DNA from: Nilaparvata lugens
Taxonomy: Eukaryota > Arthropoda > Insecta > Hemiptera > Delphacidae
Length of the DNA: 64,000 nt
Reading direction: 5' to 3'
Assembly (NCBI RefSeq): GCF_014356525.2
Contig: NC_052511.1
Location: 8,464,500 to 8,528,499, forward strand
In this document: positions 57,980 through 64,000 of the stretch, piece after piece
How positions within the stretch are numbered: position 1 is the stretch's first letter
How the letters are laid out: each line of letters opens with the position of its first letter
The notes under the pieces: generated by a model
What the model was told of the DNA's origin: nothing
Seen by the model: only the letters and a program-made list of their open reading frames with translations
Database searches by the model: none
Position numbers and translations under genes: made by a program

Positions 57980-60281
57980 GACCAATACCCAAAAACCAGT
58001 TTTTTGGACTCAGGGGACCTTGAAATGTATAGAAATTTAGAAATTGGGGTACCTTAATTTTTTCGGAAAGCAATACTTTCCTTACCTATGGTAATAGGGC
58101 AAGGAAAATAAAATAGAATAATTACCGGGAACGCCGTACGGAGAGGAGATCGATACCCGTTCACACGCCCGATTGCCAAACAACTGACTGACTATACCCC
58201 GGGTCTCCTCATAGCAGAGCAGGGTCACGGAAAACTAGGAGGCCGGGGGAAAAGAGATTACCGACCAATAGGAGTCTCAGGAGAAGATCACGCCACCGAT
58301 CATGTGACAGGGAATGATTCAGATGATCTTGGTGCTAAGGGTGTATCGATAATGACAATATTGCTAATTTCTATAATAGATTAGGCCGGTAAACAATCTT
58401 TCTTTTCCAGAAATCTCATGAAGAACGATTCCGTCTCAACGCGGTTGCCGTTTATCGATCTGATGATGCGGCTATTGCTGACTGTAATGTAAGATAACAG
58501 AACGCTCAAACTGGTAAACAGAATCTGGAAATTTCTGGTTAAGATGAATCCGCTGATGATAATTTGCAGGGGTGTCTCCAATGATGATGATGTACATACT
58601 CAACTCTAAGCTTAGCAAACTAAATTCGACTGTCGACCCTATTTCTCTTCTAAAATAAAGAAAACTAGTAGTTCTGTGAACAGTAGACTTCACGCAGAAT
58701 TCTCATCCACAAGTAAGTACCTGATGTCACTTGTTTTAAATGTTAACAAACTCGGTTCACGTTTGAATTTGTATTCCATATCATATAATTCATCCAGTTC
58801 CGTGATAATCTTTCTATCTGATGAAAATTAATTTTTTACAATCAAAAATATTATAATTTCTCCAGCATTATTTAGTTCATTGGTTTATTTTTAATCACCT
58901 ATTAAATTAGTTTTTTTTAATGTGAGAATATTGATACTGATGGGCACGCATAATAACACCATGACTGCAAAACAAAATATTGAAACCAAAGACCTTAAAG
59001 CTGCGATTAGACGAAAGTTATTAACAAAATGTTATAACTCAATCCTTATAGATTATATAAGATTGAACATAACTTATCATACACATGATGAAGATGTGTG
59101 TTTGTCAACTTCCGTTAAATCTTATAGAATCTATAGGATTGAGTTATTAACATTTTGTTAGTAACTTTGGTGTAAACCCAGCTTAAAGATGCATAAGGTC
59201 TTTAAGGGCTTTGATTGAAACAGTAGACCTTATACAAATACAGTAATAGACTGGCTCCACACATCTGTGTAATCACTTGTCAGCTGATTTATGATGAATA
59301 ATTCTATTGTCTGATTTTTACTTCAATATTGGCGTATTAAGGAGGCTCCTTTTTCCTTTTATATTATCCTTGAGATGCAAAATTTCGAAAAATATACGTC
59401 GACGCGCAATTTAAAAAGGACCTGTCAAATTTCATGAAGATCTAATACCGCGTTTCGCCGTAAATGCGCAACATATAAACATTTAAACATTAAGAGAAAT
59501 GCCAAACCGTCGACTTGAATCTTAAAGCTGCGTACACATATACGCGCATCCAACCAGCACCGAGCATGCTCCGCCCTCGTACCGTCCTCGTACCGCCTTC
59601 ATTCCTCCATCGAACTACAGTCGCTCCGCTCACGTACCCATAATGAACGTTATGGAAGATGTTAAATCTTCACGCGTTCCCCGGTCGATCATCAATCGCT
59701 CTGCTGGAGTGACGTTCGGTTGCGGAGCAGAGCGAAAGTCTGTACGCACCTTTAGACCTCACTTCGCTCGGTCAATTATCTAAATCATATACCGTACTAA
59801 ATGACGATTCTCCTTTCGTCACAAAATTAACTTTGTGACAACACATCAAACTATTTGGCGGTACGAAGTTCGCCGGGCCCGCTAGTGAATAAATAAAAAT
59901 AATACCGTACTGATAGTAACCAATATTATCAAACAAATTCTGAACAGCCATTAGTCAATAGTCATTTAAAATTCTTTCTATTGAAACTTGACAATGAAAA
60001 ATCATGGCAAAAATATGCCTGGACTGAGTATGAAGTTGCAATGATTCTTTATATTCTTTATATATAAATTCTTTAAATTATATTATATTATATATTCTTT
60101 ATATTCATAAAGAATCGTTCAATGAATTTTACCTGGAAATAGTAGTCATTGGTGAGACCAGGGCCAGCTATTCTCTTGACAACGAAACTATCGCAAGCAG
60201 GAATGCGACCTCGCTTCTTGATCATCATGTGGAACACAATCGTGTCCCAGGCCAGCCTCAACCAGCATTTCAGTAATCCAG
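41262..60281 (-). CDS. Unidentified multi-exon gene, about 500 residues visible
   Basis: Seven minus-strand exons with GT-AG sites and matching phases: 60281-60133, 54274-54162, 52776-52581, 48860-48645, 45818-45634, 43784-43536 and 41652-41262. The chain starts mid-codon, so exons to the right are missing. It ends either at a TAG (41264-41262) or splices on further left. The visible protein is a globular-looking stretch (DTIVFHMMIKKRGRIPACDS, SQFVEACFGPFSCSLARVGP, CVNDWASLASLIYADVFSLD) followed by an acidic, Ser/Pro-rich low-complexity tail. The exons are GC-rich against AT-rich introns. I do not recognise the family; it looks like the C-terminal part of a large conserved protein. No signal peptide or membrane segment is seen in this portion. 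Confidence 0.8.
41846..42012. repeat. Fold-back element family H, copy 1
   Basis: The left arm has GTACGTACAGATACACACGC and CGCGAACATGAGCAATTCAC. The right arm mirrors GTGAATTGCTCATGTTCGCA and ends TCTGTACGCACCTTAAG. The centre is TTTTTACAGAAACGGTAAGA. It lies in the intron between the last two exons of the unidentified gene. Confidence 0.85.
42465..43300. mobile_element. TIR element family L with long inner inverted repeat
   Basis: The left has CCCAACCCCTACATCATGTG and GAGGGTGGTTTGAAAGTAGC. The right has TACTTTCAAACCACCCCCAC and CAGGGGGTAGGGGTGAGGAC. The inner arms GTATAATTCGACTATTTCAC / GTGAAATAGTCGAATTATAC and CATACGACTATTGCAGCAG / CTGCTGCAATAGTCGTATG are nearly identical over about 100 bp. 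No coding frame. Confidence 0.75.
43536..43784 (-). CDS. Unidentified gene, exon with two competing frames
   Basis: The donor is CTCAG/GTATTACTC. From acceptor CGGCAG at 43785 the phase-compatible frame begins RDTNSSCVSTSGMTG and continues into MIPLPVPHPAHIAITIHNRD and DSDICHEILR. Starting two bases later (CAGAG/AT) the other frame begins RYEQLVREHVRDDWVGFGHA, which looks more protein-like but stops near 43587. The natural reading may begin in the second frame and end in the first, implying a one-base indel near 43705. The upstream junction is tandemly copied (next entry). Confidence 0.7.
43777..44050. repeat. ~72-bp tandem array copying the exon's own 3' splice junction
   Basis: Three extra units follow the exon boundary to the right. 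Each holds TCCAAGTATTAACATCGATT, CATGAACTGTTTGTATCTCT and GTTGAAACAGAG. On the minus strand the last part is CTCTGTTTCAACAG/AGATACAAACAG, mirroring the real junction TCTGTTTTCGGCAG/AGATACGAACAG. The acceptor AG is kept at about 43858 and 44000 and lost in the middle unit (CATATG). Confidence 0.85.
44073..44195. repeat. Single terminus related to the Tc1/mariner-like element
   Basis: ACAGAGTGATTATAAAAGGA, CTTTACAACTTTGAAACCAC and CACTTCAAGTTTAAGG resemble the left arm at 4748-4862. The rest of the element is absent or unrecognisable. Confidence 0.5.
44316..44483. repeat. Fold-back element family H, copy 2
   Basis: AAAGGTGCGTACAGATATAC and its reverse GTATATCTGTACGCACCTTT form the ends. The interior is as in copy 1 (GAACATGAGCAATTCAC). 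Near-perfect arms of about 60 bp. Confidence 0.9.
44803..45166. mobile_element. MITE family A, full-length copy
   Basis: The ends are CTATAGTGAGGTCCATGTCA and ATTATAACGTGGACTTCACT, with TATA beyond. It lies within an intron of the unidentified gene. Confidence 0.85.
45325..45537. mobile_element. MITE family A, truncated copy in opposite orientation
   Basis: The left end is ACTATAGTGAGGTCCACGTT, then GCAGTGTTTGATTAGCAATG. It breaks off after AAAAATATAATTTCTCC. It lies 160 bp from the preceding copy and is inverted relative to it. Confidence 0.8.
45634..45818 (-). CDS. Unidentified gene, exon e
   Basis: This 185-nt exon (phase 0 to 2) has acceptor GTTAATTGCAG and donor GTAATG. It encodes PSPQVDLTRYTDLVRGAELG, CLDLLGPVYAPRGNIQVYSP and AFSPRHKHLSPNKS. 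It is GC-rich compared with its surroundings. No known motif. Confidence 0.85.
46060..46530 (+). pseudogene. LINE reverse-transcriptase C-terminal remnant
   Basis: The frame contains LQKLQKRILKIIGFKENQFP and VLSVRQLYIQAIITRMRRNN, typical of the post-RT region of Jockey/CR1-type LINEs. Past frame breaks KKRLFSGWLI-like sequence follows. 5' truncated, degenerate. Confidence 0.6.
46530..47080. other. Intronic AT-rich stretch, LINE tail at end
   Basis: Low-complexity AT sequence. ACTTGAATGAATAAAATTTG at about 46998-47020 resembles a LINE 3' terminus belonging to the preceding remnant. Confidence 0.4.
47080..47600 (+). pseudogene. Second LINE reverse-transcriptase C-terminal remnant
   Basis: Translation with breaks gives LVLAYYGLFHSLISYGIRLW then GNS, the ISYGIxLWG motif of non-LTR reverse transcriptases. 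NKHEYTTRHRND and IYNSLPQLPKMKFKKL follow. In-frame stops and shifts make it inactive. Confidence 0.7.
47722..47940. repeat. TIR element family I, copy 1 (GC-rich)
   Basis: The left has AAGGTGGTACAGACTTTCGC, the right GTATATGTGTACGCAGCTTT. The interior GCTCTGCTCCGCAACCGAAC and AGCGACTGTGGTACGATGGA is GC-rich. It matches the reverse complement of 59526-59757. The open frame across it is incidental. Confidence 0.75.
48217..48568. mobile_element. TIR element family E, copy 2
   Basis: The left is CGGTTTCCGAATTCGGGATT with AAACAGCTGGAGTC. The right is GACTCCAGCTGTTCAAAGTC and TCCCGAGCTCTGAAACCGG. About 350 bp, without the nested insertion and internal amplification seen in copy 1. Confidence 0.8.
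48645..48860 (-). CDS. Unidentified gene, exon d
   Basis: This 216-nt exon (phase 0 to 0) has acceptor TTTGTTACAG and donor GTAAAA. It encodes ICIQQGALMLERFYPSQVMA, FWENKGLCVNDWASLASLIY and LTPLDDSDTKFRLE. Dense in aromatic and acidic residues, globular by composition. No recognised signature. Confidence 0.88.
48870..49790. other. Intronic stretch, nothing recognised
   Basis: AT-rich. The only notable item is the palindrome AAACATGTTTCGGCATGTTT at about 49743, related to ACATGTTTCGGACATTGATG at 55458 and 56546. Confidence 0.4.
49900..52490 (+). mobile_element. RTE-type LINE, 5' truncated, interrupted at 50.77-51.53 kb
   Basis: Reverse-transcriptase motifs in order: NKAPGEDGIPAELLK, ECKNYRGITLLN, TGFRSGCSTIDQIF and LFLDFTAAYDS before the interruption; then LRQGDALSCLLFN and ILAYADDIDIIGRS with the catalytic YADD after it. 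The C-terminal segment has GSETWTLSKKDE, RRWAGHLIRADE-type sequence and ends DRDEWRRILEEAKTCSGL, stop at 52469-52471. It is followed by a short (TGA)n tail typical of RTE elements. The endonuclease domain is missing. It lies antisense in an intron of the unidentified gene. Confidence 0.9.
50770..51530 (-). mobile_element. Second LINE inserted in antisense into the RTE element
   Basis: The long T run at 50770-50797 is its poly(A) end on the minus strand. Minus-strand frames carry GIQLDQEEKVAFLGILLDRK, LTAYHGLILSHIRYAILVWG (RT thumb motif) and YNTRNRADYHI, typical of a Jockey/CR1-type LINE. 5' truncated with a frame break at about 51262. TTGTCTAAAGT at the left and TTGGTCTAGTT at the right look like an imperfect target-site duplication. 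Confidence 0.85.
52581..52776 (-). CDS. Unidentified gene, exon c
   Basis: This 196-nt exon (phase 2 to 0) has acceptor TTCTTATTTCAG and donor GTTTGT. It encodes SQFVEACFGPFSCSLARVGP, KRLEREGQDLLNCLHEKLDK and RTKLRLSQLDLK. The middle part is strongly helical (alternating Leu, Arg/Lys/Glu). Confidence 0.88.
52987..53146. repeat. Fold-back element family F, copy 3
   Basis: The left GGCCCGGTTGCACAAAAACC and the right AACAGGCTTTTGTGCAAGTT frame ACCCAATCAGAGAAGG / CTTCTCTGATTGGTTCTCG. Confidence 0.8.
53147..53570. other. Intronic stretch with LINE-like tail
   Basis: TTGTAAACGAATAAAATTGC and AAATAATTTGAATTTGAACG near 53373-53418 resemble a LINE 3' end. Nothing coding is seen. Confidence 0.4.
53573..54058. 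repeat. Fold-back element family B, diverged copy 3
   Basis: The left has AGAGGATATCTTATTGTATT and AAGCCGATTACAGACGACTA. The right has GAGAGACTACCAGCGTCATA, CTCGGCTTGAGTTGACAGTG and ACTATACCATGAATAT. Longer than copies 1 and 2 because of an internal insertion. Confidence 0.65.
54162..54274 (-). CDS. Unidentified gene, exon b
   Basis: This 113-nt exon (phase 0 to 2) has acceptor TGTAATCCACAG and donor GTATGG. It encodes IRPEQALAAFEAKLELDELS and AFQHQIEVKILQPQKDF. A helical, charged segment. Confidence 0.85.
54428..54716. repeat. Fold-back element with internal duplication (family O)
   Basis: The ends are ATAGCCACCTCTAATACAAG and CTTGTATTAGAGGTGGCTAT. Inside, TTGCAACGTTGCAGTGTAGG plus AATACATGATTGGTGAAAAA occurs twice in direct orientation (about 54466 and 54545) and once inverted (from about 54625). 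Confidence 0.85.
54875..56705. repeat. Large direct duplication (~750-bp unit, second copy interrupted)
   Basis: Copy 1 (54875-55625) and copy 2 (55670-56705) share CTCAAATTTTGACATTCAAT, CAGGACCAGGTTTATGGCCT, CCGAGCCATCGGTCGACG, ATGGCCCAAAACAAC/ATGGCCCAAGACAAC and ACATGTTTCGGACATTGATG. Copy 2 carries an extra segment of about 300 bp at 56010-56305, placed after CATGCCCACTATAC, which contains a LINE-like 3' tail. Confidence 0.85.
56545..56955. repeat. Inverted repeat with ~200-bp arms
   Basis: The left arm ACATGTTTCGGACATTGATG through TTCGCATGATTCTATCAAAA is mirrored by TTTTGATAGAATCATGCGAA through CATCAATGTCCGAAACATGT. The spacer is only about 25 bp around CCAATTAGACACCAATAACC. The right arm is a third, inverted copy of the end of the direct duplication. 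Confidence 0.9.
57287..58108. mobile_element. Family D element, copy 2
   Basis: It starts CTGGTGTGGCGCACTCACAC and ends GGTAATAGGGCAAGGAAA. AATAAAAT-type sequence flanks both sides. Same order of blocks as copy 1 (GACGCTAGTGTTCCCGCGCA, CTTGTGGCAGTTGATAGAGC, CGCCATCTTGAATTGCATTT). The open frame at 57525-57800 is not conserved as protein between the copies. Confidence 0.85.
58115..58330. other. GC-rich patch of unknown nature
   Basis: CCGGGAACGCCGTACGGAGA, CCCCGGGTCTCCTCATAGCA and CGCCACCGATCATGTGACAG stand out from AT-rich flanks. No frame longer than a few dozen codons. Possibly a retroelement remnant. Confidence 0.3.
58997..59187. repeat. Fold-back element family G, copy 3
   Basis: The left is AAAGCTGCGATTAGACG with AACTCAATCCTTATAGATTA. 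The right is ATCTATAGGATTGAGTTATT and TTGGTGTAAACCCAGCTT. Confidence 0.8.
59526..59757. repeat. TIR element family I, copy 2
   Basis: The left is AAGCTGCGTACACATATACG, the right GAGCGAAAGTCTGTACGCAC with CTTTAG. The GC-rich interior matches copy 1 inverted (CCGAGCATGCTCCGCCCTCG, GACGTTCGGTTGCGGAGCAG). Confidence 0.8.
60133..60281 (-). CDS. Unidentified gene, first visible exon (exon a)
   Basis: This 149-nt exon has acceptor TTTTTGTTCACAG and donor GTAAAA. It starts with two bases completing a codon from an upstream exon that was not found. It encodes GLLKCWLRLAWDTIVFHMMI and KKRGRIPACDSFVVKRIAGP and ends GLTNDYYFQ. Well-ordered composition; it joins in phase 0 to exon b. Confidence 0.85.
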
Positions 60282-60294
60282 CTGTGAACAAAAA

Positions 60295-62135
60295 TCAAAT
60301 AAAATGCTTTATTAAAACAAAATACTCTAACAATACTTCTGAAAAAGGCAAAGTTATAATAAATATTTTCAGTACGTCTGAAAATTGTTTGTAATTTTGA
60401 GTGGCCAGACTTCCCAAATTTAATTTATAGTAGATTACAATCCACAATTTTCGTAGCTTGCCATCAATATTCAATTAAATTTATTAAAAACTCACAAAAC
60501 AAGACAAAACAAAATAACAAAGAATTACAAAACAAATAAAATAATATAAAATGTTACAAATATAAAAAAAACCATGGGCTTTGTGGTTGGATGTGTTGGA
60601 GAAGAGAAAAAAAGAGAGGATACCTAGCCAACTATGGTTTCCCATGTAATAGGCAGGCAAAGAAGAGAAGAGAGAAATGATGAGGAAAAAAGGGAAGGGA
60701 GAAATGGGGAGAAGGAAGAAAACAGAGGAATAGGTACGCAAAATAAAGGTAAGCGAGTTCACTGAAAAATGAAAAAACTAATGAAAAAACAATGCTGGAG
60801 CAGAAATCTCGAGTCATATATTATCTAAATGGAAGAAGAAATTACTATATGTCCAGTTTTTTATATCCAGTTTAATTTTTCCGCTGATCTTATTGTCCAT
60901 GAGAAAGTGATTTGGAATGAGGTTTATTATTTTAGTACTTATGTAAATTAATTGCCTCCTTATACATTCAATATTAGTGTTATAGGTTACTTATTTGTTA
61001 GCAGTGGCCCTTAGATTATAATAATTAAGTGTAGAGTTTAATGTGAAAGGAAAATCGGATCTATATTTTATTAAGTACTCAAATACGCTTTTTATATATA
61101 ATTGACGTATAGTCATGACCTCAAAATCACATAACTGATAATTTTAGCCAATTTATCCAGAAATAGATTCTATGGATATTAATAGTGAGTAGGTTTTTGA
61201 TTTTGTATTCAAATTTTTAAAATAAGTGAAATATCTCTCAAGTTTTTAATTTATTGTGATACATTCTGTGATTCATTTAGAGCTTAAAATCGACCTTCTA
61301 ATTTCCAAATTTTCAAATCATTATTCCTGAACCGAAAATCAAGTGACGAAGCAGTGTGTGATTACATAACCTTAACTTTTGGACAGTATTAACATTTTAT
61401 CAAAAATTTTGGAGAGAAATAGTTCAGGCTTAGACTAGTTTTTCCTCGATTGTCCTAATTGTATTATGATTATAGTGTTTTATACAATAAATGAATGAAT
61501 GATGACTTTGTTTAGTTATGACGGATATTTTAAATTTTCCACTAAATTTCACAAGTTTTCGAAGGGTTATCATGCTCATTATATTCCAATTCCTGAACTG
61601 TTCTATTTGATTACGAAATATCCATTGAATATCTCAAGTTTATTGAGATAGTGAAAATAGAAACATAATATCATAGAGAAACATATACTAATACTAAAAC
61701 GATACTCCATCATCTCTGATAATATCCATCAAACTGTTTTAAATTTTGGAACGGAAAATTCTGGGGAGACAGTTGTTCATTTCATGGATGAACATTGAAG
61801 AAAATCATCTCTTGTGTTTTATCAATAGTTTACATTTAGATCACTTAAATAAAATTAAATTCATACTGAATCAATTACAAAGGAAATACAAAAGCATAAT
61901 ATCATTTGATTCAACAAATATAAGTATAAAGTTAGAATAAGCAGCTTTTGTATAATAATAATTCAAATCTAATAGAAAATAAAATTTATTTATTTACAGT
62001 GCAAATGATACTAATGTAATAACATTAGATTAGATTTCTTTATTTATGTACGTTACAATATTGGCAACATTGGCAGATAAAATAATAAGGTAGTCATTGA
62101 GCTATTTTTCTTCCAAATTTAGGTGGCAAATTCTA
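60295..62135. other. AT-rich stretch without recognised exons
   Basis: A purine-rich low-complexity tract (GAAGAGAAGAGAGAAATGATG type) lies at 60600-60740, and LINE-like TACAATAAATGAATGAATGA at about 61481. No exon with the required ending phase for the unidentified gene could be picked out. Confidence 0.4.
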
Positions 62136-62137
62136 AA

Positions 62138-62316
62138 GCTGCGTTTACACCAAAGTTAATAACTTAATCCTTATAGATTCTATTAGATTGAACATATCTT
62201 ATCATACAAATGATGAACATAATATATGTGTTTGTCAAGTACTTTTCAATCTAATAGAATCTATAAGGATTAAGTTATTAACATTTTGTTAATAACTTTG
62301 GTTTAAGCACAGCCTA
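62138..62316. repeat. Fold-back element family G, copy 4
   Basis: The left is AAAGCTGCGTTTACACCAAA with TAATCCTTATAGATTCTATT. The right is AATCTATAAGGATTAAGTTA and CTTTGGTTTAAGCACAGC. The longest near-perfect arms of the family. Confidence 0.85.
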
Positions 62317-62554
62317 AGATAATTATATTTATATGTTTTATTAATTTTTTCAGATGTATAAAGAGCATGTATAAGTTTGGTTTAGTTTAGTTTTATCCTA
62401 AGTGATTGACCAGCGCTGCTGGATAGACTGTGTCAAGGGTTTATAAAACATGTCACAAGAAAGTTTCAAAATGTCATCTCACCATCAAGAAATTCACTCG
62501 GTGAGATTCACTAAGAAATCCACTAAGTGAATAAGAATGAAAAACAATTATTCA

Positions 62555-62745
62555 AATTCAAATATTTTTTATTCCTTCAAGTATTTACAGTGAAACATTT
62601 ACAGTGAAAAACTCAATATTACGGAATTCCTCCACAAAGACTAAACGTCTGCGTGTGGAGGAGAGTTCCATGGACAACACAAGCAGTCACTACATAAAAT
62701 AATTATAATAGAAAGCATACTGTAAGCTTCAGAATATAATAATGA
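62555..62745 (-). repeat. LINE-like 3' tail
   Basis: On the minus strand it ends CAAGTATTTAC...; the stem CCTCCACAAAGACTAAACGT / GCGTGTGGAGG is shared with 40985-41040 and, more loosely, 56058-56100. A further short tail with CTTTATTTATTTATAATTTT lies at about 62800. Confidence 0.55.
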
Positions 62746-62819
62746 TAATAATGGATTAAATACAAATTCAAATAATAGTCAAATAAGAAATAAGAAATAA
62801 TACTTTATTTATTTATAAT

Positions 62820-63265
62820 TTTTACAAAGTAGCACTGATTGGGAGAGAAAAACTAAGGATACTCCTTGTACTATTTCTCTCCCAAATTTAGATAACATTT
62901 TAAAAGTTCGAAATAGGGTTATGGTTTCACTTTCCTAAAATTTAGTCCATTTTTACTAAAAAACAACGTAAACTAAGAATTTTAAATTTTGCCGGTTAAA
63001 AACAGAATAAAAACCAAAAATATCACACTCAAATCACCATTAATTGGAACATTTTTGCGTAATTCGACAAAATTTAGAGCCAGAAAAACACAACTCACTA
63101 TTCAGAACAGCTGATTAATAAGAAATAAAAGATAAAAAGAAAAATATTAACTAAACTTAGGATTGATTTTATTTCTTGTGCAGGCCAAGAAATCCCAGGG
63201 AATGAAGGAAGCTGTGAGTTCGCGTCCTGTATTTATTTTATAATGTAATGAATTTATAGAGGGGA
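62820..63265. other. AT-rich stretch, nothing recognised
   Basis: No coding or repeat structure beyond a short inverted GAGAGAAAAACTAAGG / ACTATTTCTCTCCC pair near 62840-62885. Confidence 0.35.
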
Positions 63266-63269
63266 AAAA

Positions 63270-63870
63270 TCAATATGATAAATCCTTTGATGGTTCTTGC
63301 TTTCTGATAGTTATCGAATATAACGTGAGCGGAGCAGAGCTTCGGCTGCCTCCCAGCCAATGTGATACAGCCACCTGTCCACACCCCTTCGGTAGACTAT
63401 ACACCTCCGCCTCTCTCATTTCATTCGGCAAGTTTCTATATAAAATGTGAGCCAGGTAAAATGAATTTGACAGTTCTGACCCATGTGTCAGTTGTGAAAC
63501 ATCCATCATATACTTGGTCTTGTGGCGAGTTTCATACCGGAAATTTAAATTTGTTTCACCTAAGATCTGGGTTTTGTATTTTTTCAAGTGAATTAATAAT
63601 GTTATGATGAAGATCTGTCTGATATTTAGAACCGGGAATTCTGAAAGAACAAGCTAGTCGGATATCTATGGCCTTTTTCAAGATTGTTTTAATAATATTG
63701 CTCTCTGTGTGACTGCCAGTGGTTCCAAGAGTGTAGAGGAAACACCCCCCCCCCCAAGCCAGGATACCATACTGGATCAGCGACTGATCATAGGCGAAAT
63801 ATACTTTTCCTACAGTTACCTTGAAAAGTGGCCATTGCTGCACTGATTACAGAACGCAAAGAATCACTTT
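63270..63870 (-). pseudogene. LINE reverse-transcriptase C-terminal remnant
   Basis: Minus-strand frames carry DQSLIQYGILAWGG (RT thumb motif), NIIKTILKKAIDIRL and, after a frame break near 63560, VSQLTHGSELSNSFYLAHIL and LYRNLPNEMREAEVY. This order is typical of Jockey/CR1-type LINEs. The reading frame is broken and the 5' part is absent or beyond recognisable homology. Confidence 0.7.
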
Positions 63871-64000
63871 TCCGCTCTAGTGCGGGAAAATTTTTTTCTG
63901 CACTTCAGATTTGCAACATGGCAACGCAAAATAGTTGGTGGGTTATATGGAGGATTAGTGCACGAAAACAAAAATTAAGTTGGTAACAATGACTGTGGTA

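Larger units (their letters stand above)
58665..59887. repeat. Long dispersed repeat copy 2; possible Helitron-like 3' end
   Basis: It shares blocks with 32240-32960 and contains nested elements G (58997-59187) and I (59526-59757). It ends with TTGGCGGTACGAAGTTCGCC then GGGCCCGCTAGT: a short hairpin followed by CTAGT, the terminus expected of Helitrons. No Rep/helicase frame is present, so this assignment is tentative. Confidence 0.4.

Noticed and set aside
41262..60281. Idea that the second gene is DEPDC5/Iml1, SZT2 or another TOR-pathway giant
   Set aside because: Visible residues do not match what I can recall of DEPDC5, and I cannot recall SZT2 well enough to test it; no diagnostic motif, so no name is given.

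Overview
The window is nuclear DNA from an animal, almost certainly an insect. It has AT-rich sequence, GT-AG introns, an interstitial tract of the insect telomere repeat (TTAGG), and an Unkempt ortholog split into many small exons. Transposon load is very high: at least fifteen fold-back or MITE families, several LINE remnants and multiple nested insertions. I suspect a hemipteran, possibly a planthopper, from the style of the repeats; that is an impression from memory and was not verified.

Left part (1-31.6 kb, minus strand): the gene for Unkempt (unk), a six-CCCH zinc-finger RNA-binding translational regulator. It reads from ATG at 31598 leftward through 12 coding exons plus one duplicated exon to the window edge, where the coiled-coil exon is cut. 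All exon junctions keep frame. Exons 1-6 carry the zinc fingers, exons 7-12 the low-complexity linker, exon 13 the coiled coil. The last (RING-like) part lies outside. Exon 10 lies inside a nearly identical tandem duplication of about 945 bp, so two copies of a 132-nt phase 1-1 exon exist.

Middle (31.6-41.2 kb): a possible unk promoter, an AT-rich desert without recognisable genes, LINE debris, and on the plus strand a protein-like fragment (40.39-40.85 kb) with one apparent frameshift followed by a LINE-like 3' tail.

Right part (41.3-60.3 kb, minus strand): seven phase-compatible exons of a second gene that I could not identify (about 500 residues visible, both ends probably incomplete). 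One exon shows two competing frames and sits beside a tandem array that copies its own 3' splice junction. Its introns hold an RTE-type LINE broken by an opposite-strand LINE, a large repeated and inverted segment, and many MITEs.

Far right (60.3-64 kb): AT-rich sequence, one more fold-back element and a minus-strand LINE reverse-transcriptase remnant at the edge.

No tRNA, rRNA, CRISPR array or viral gene was recognised. The strongest observations are the in-frame duplication of unk exon 10 and the copied splice-acceptor array in the second gene.
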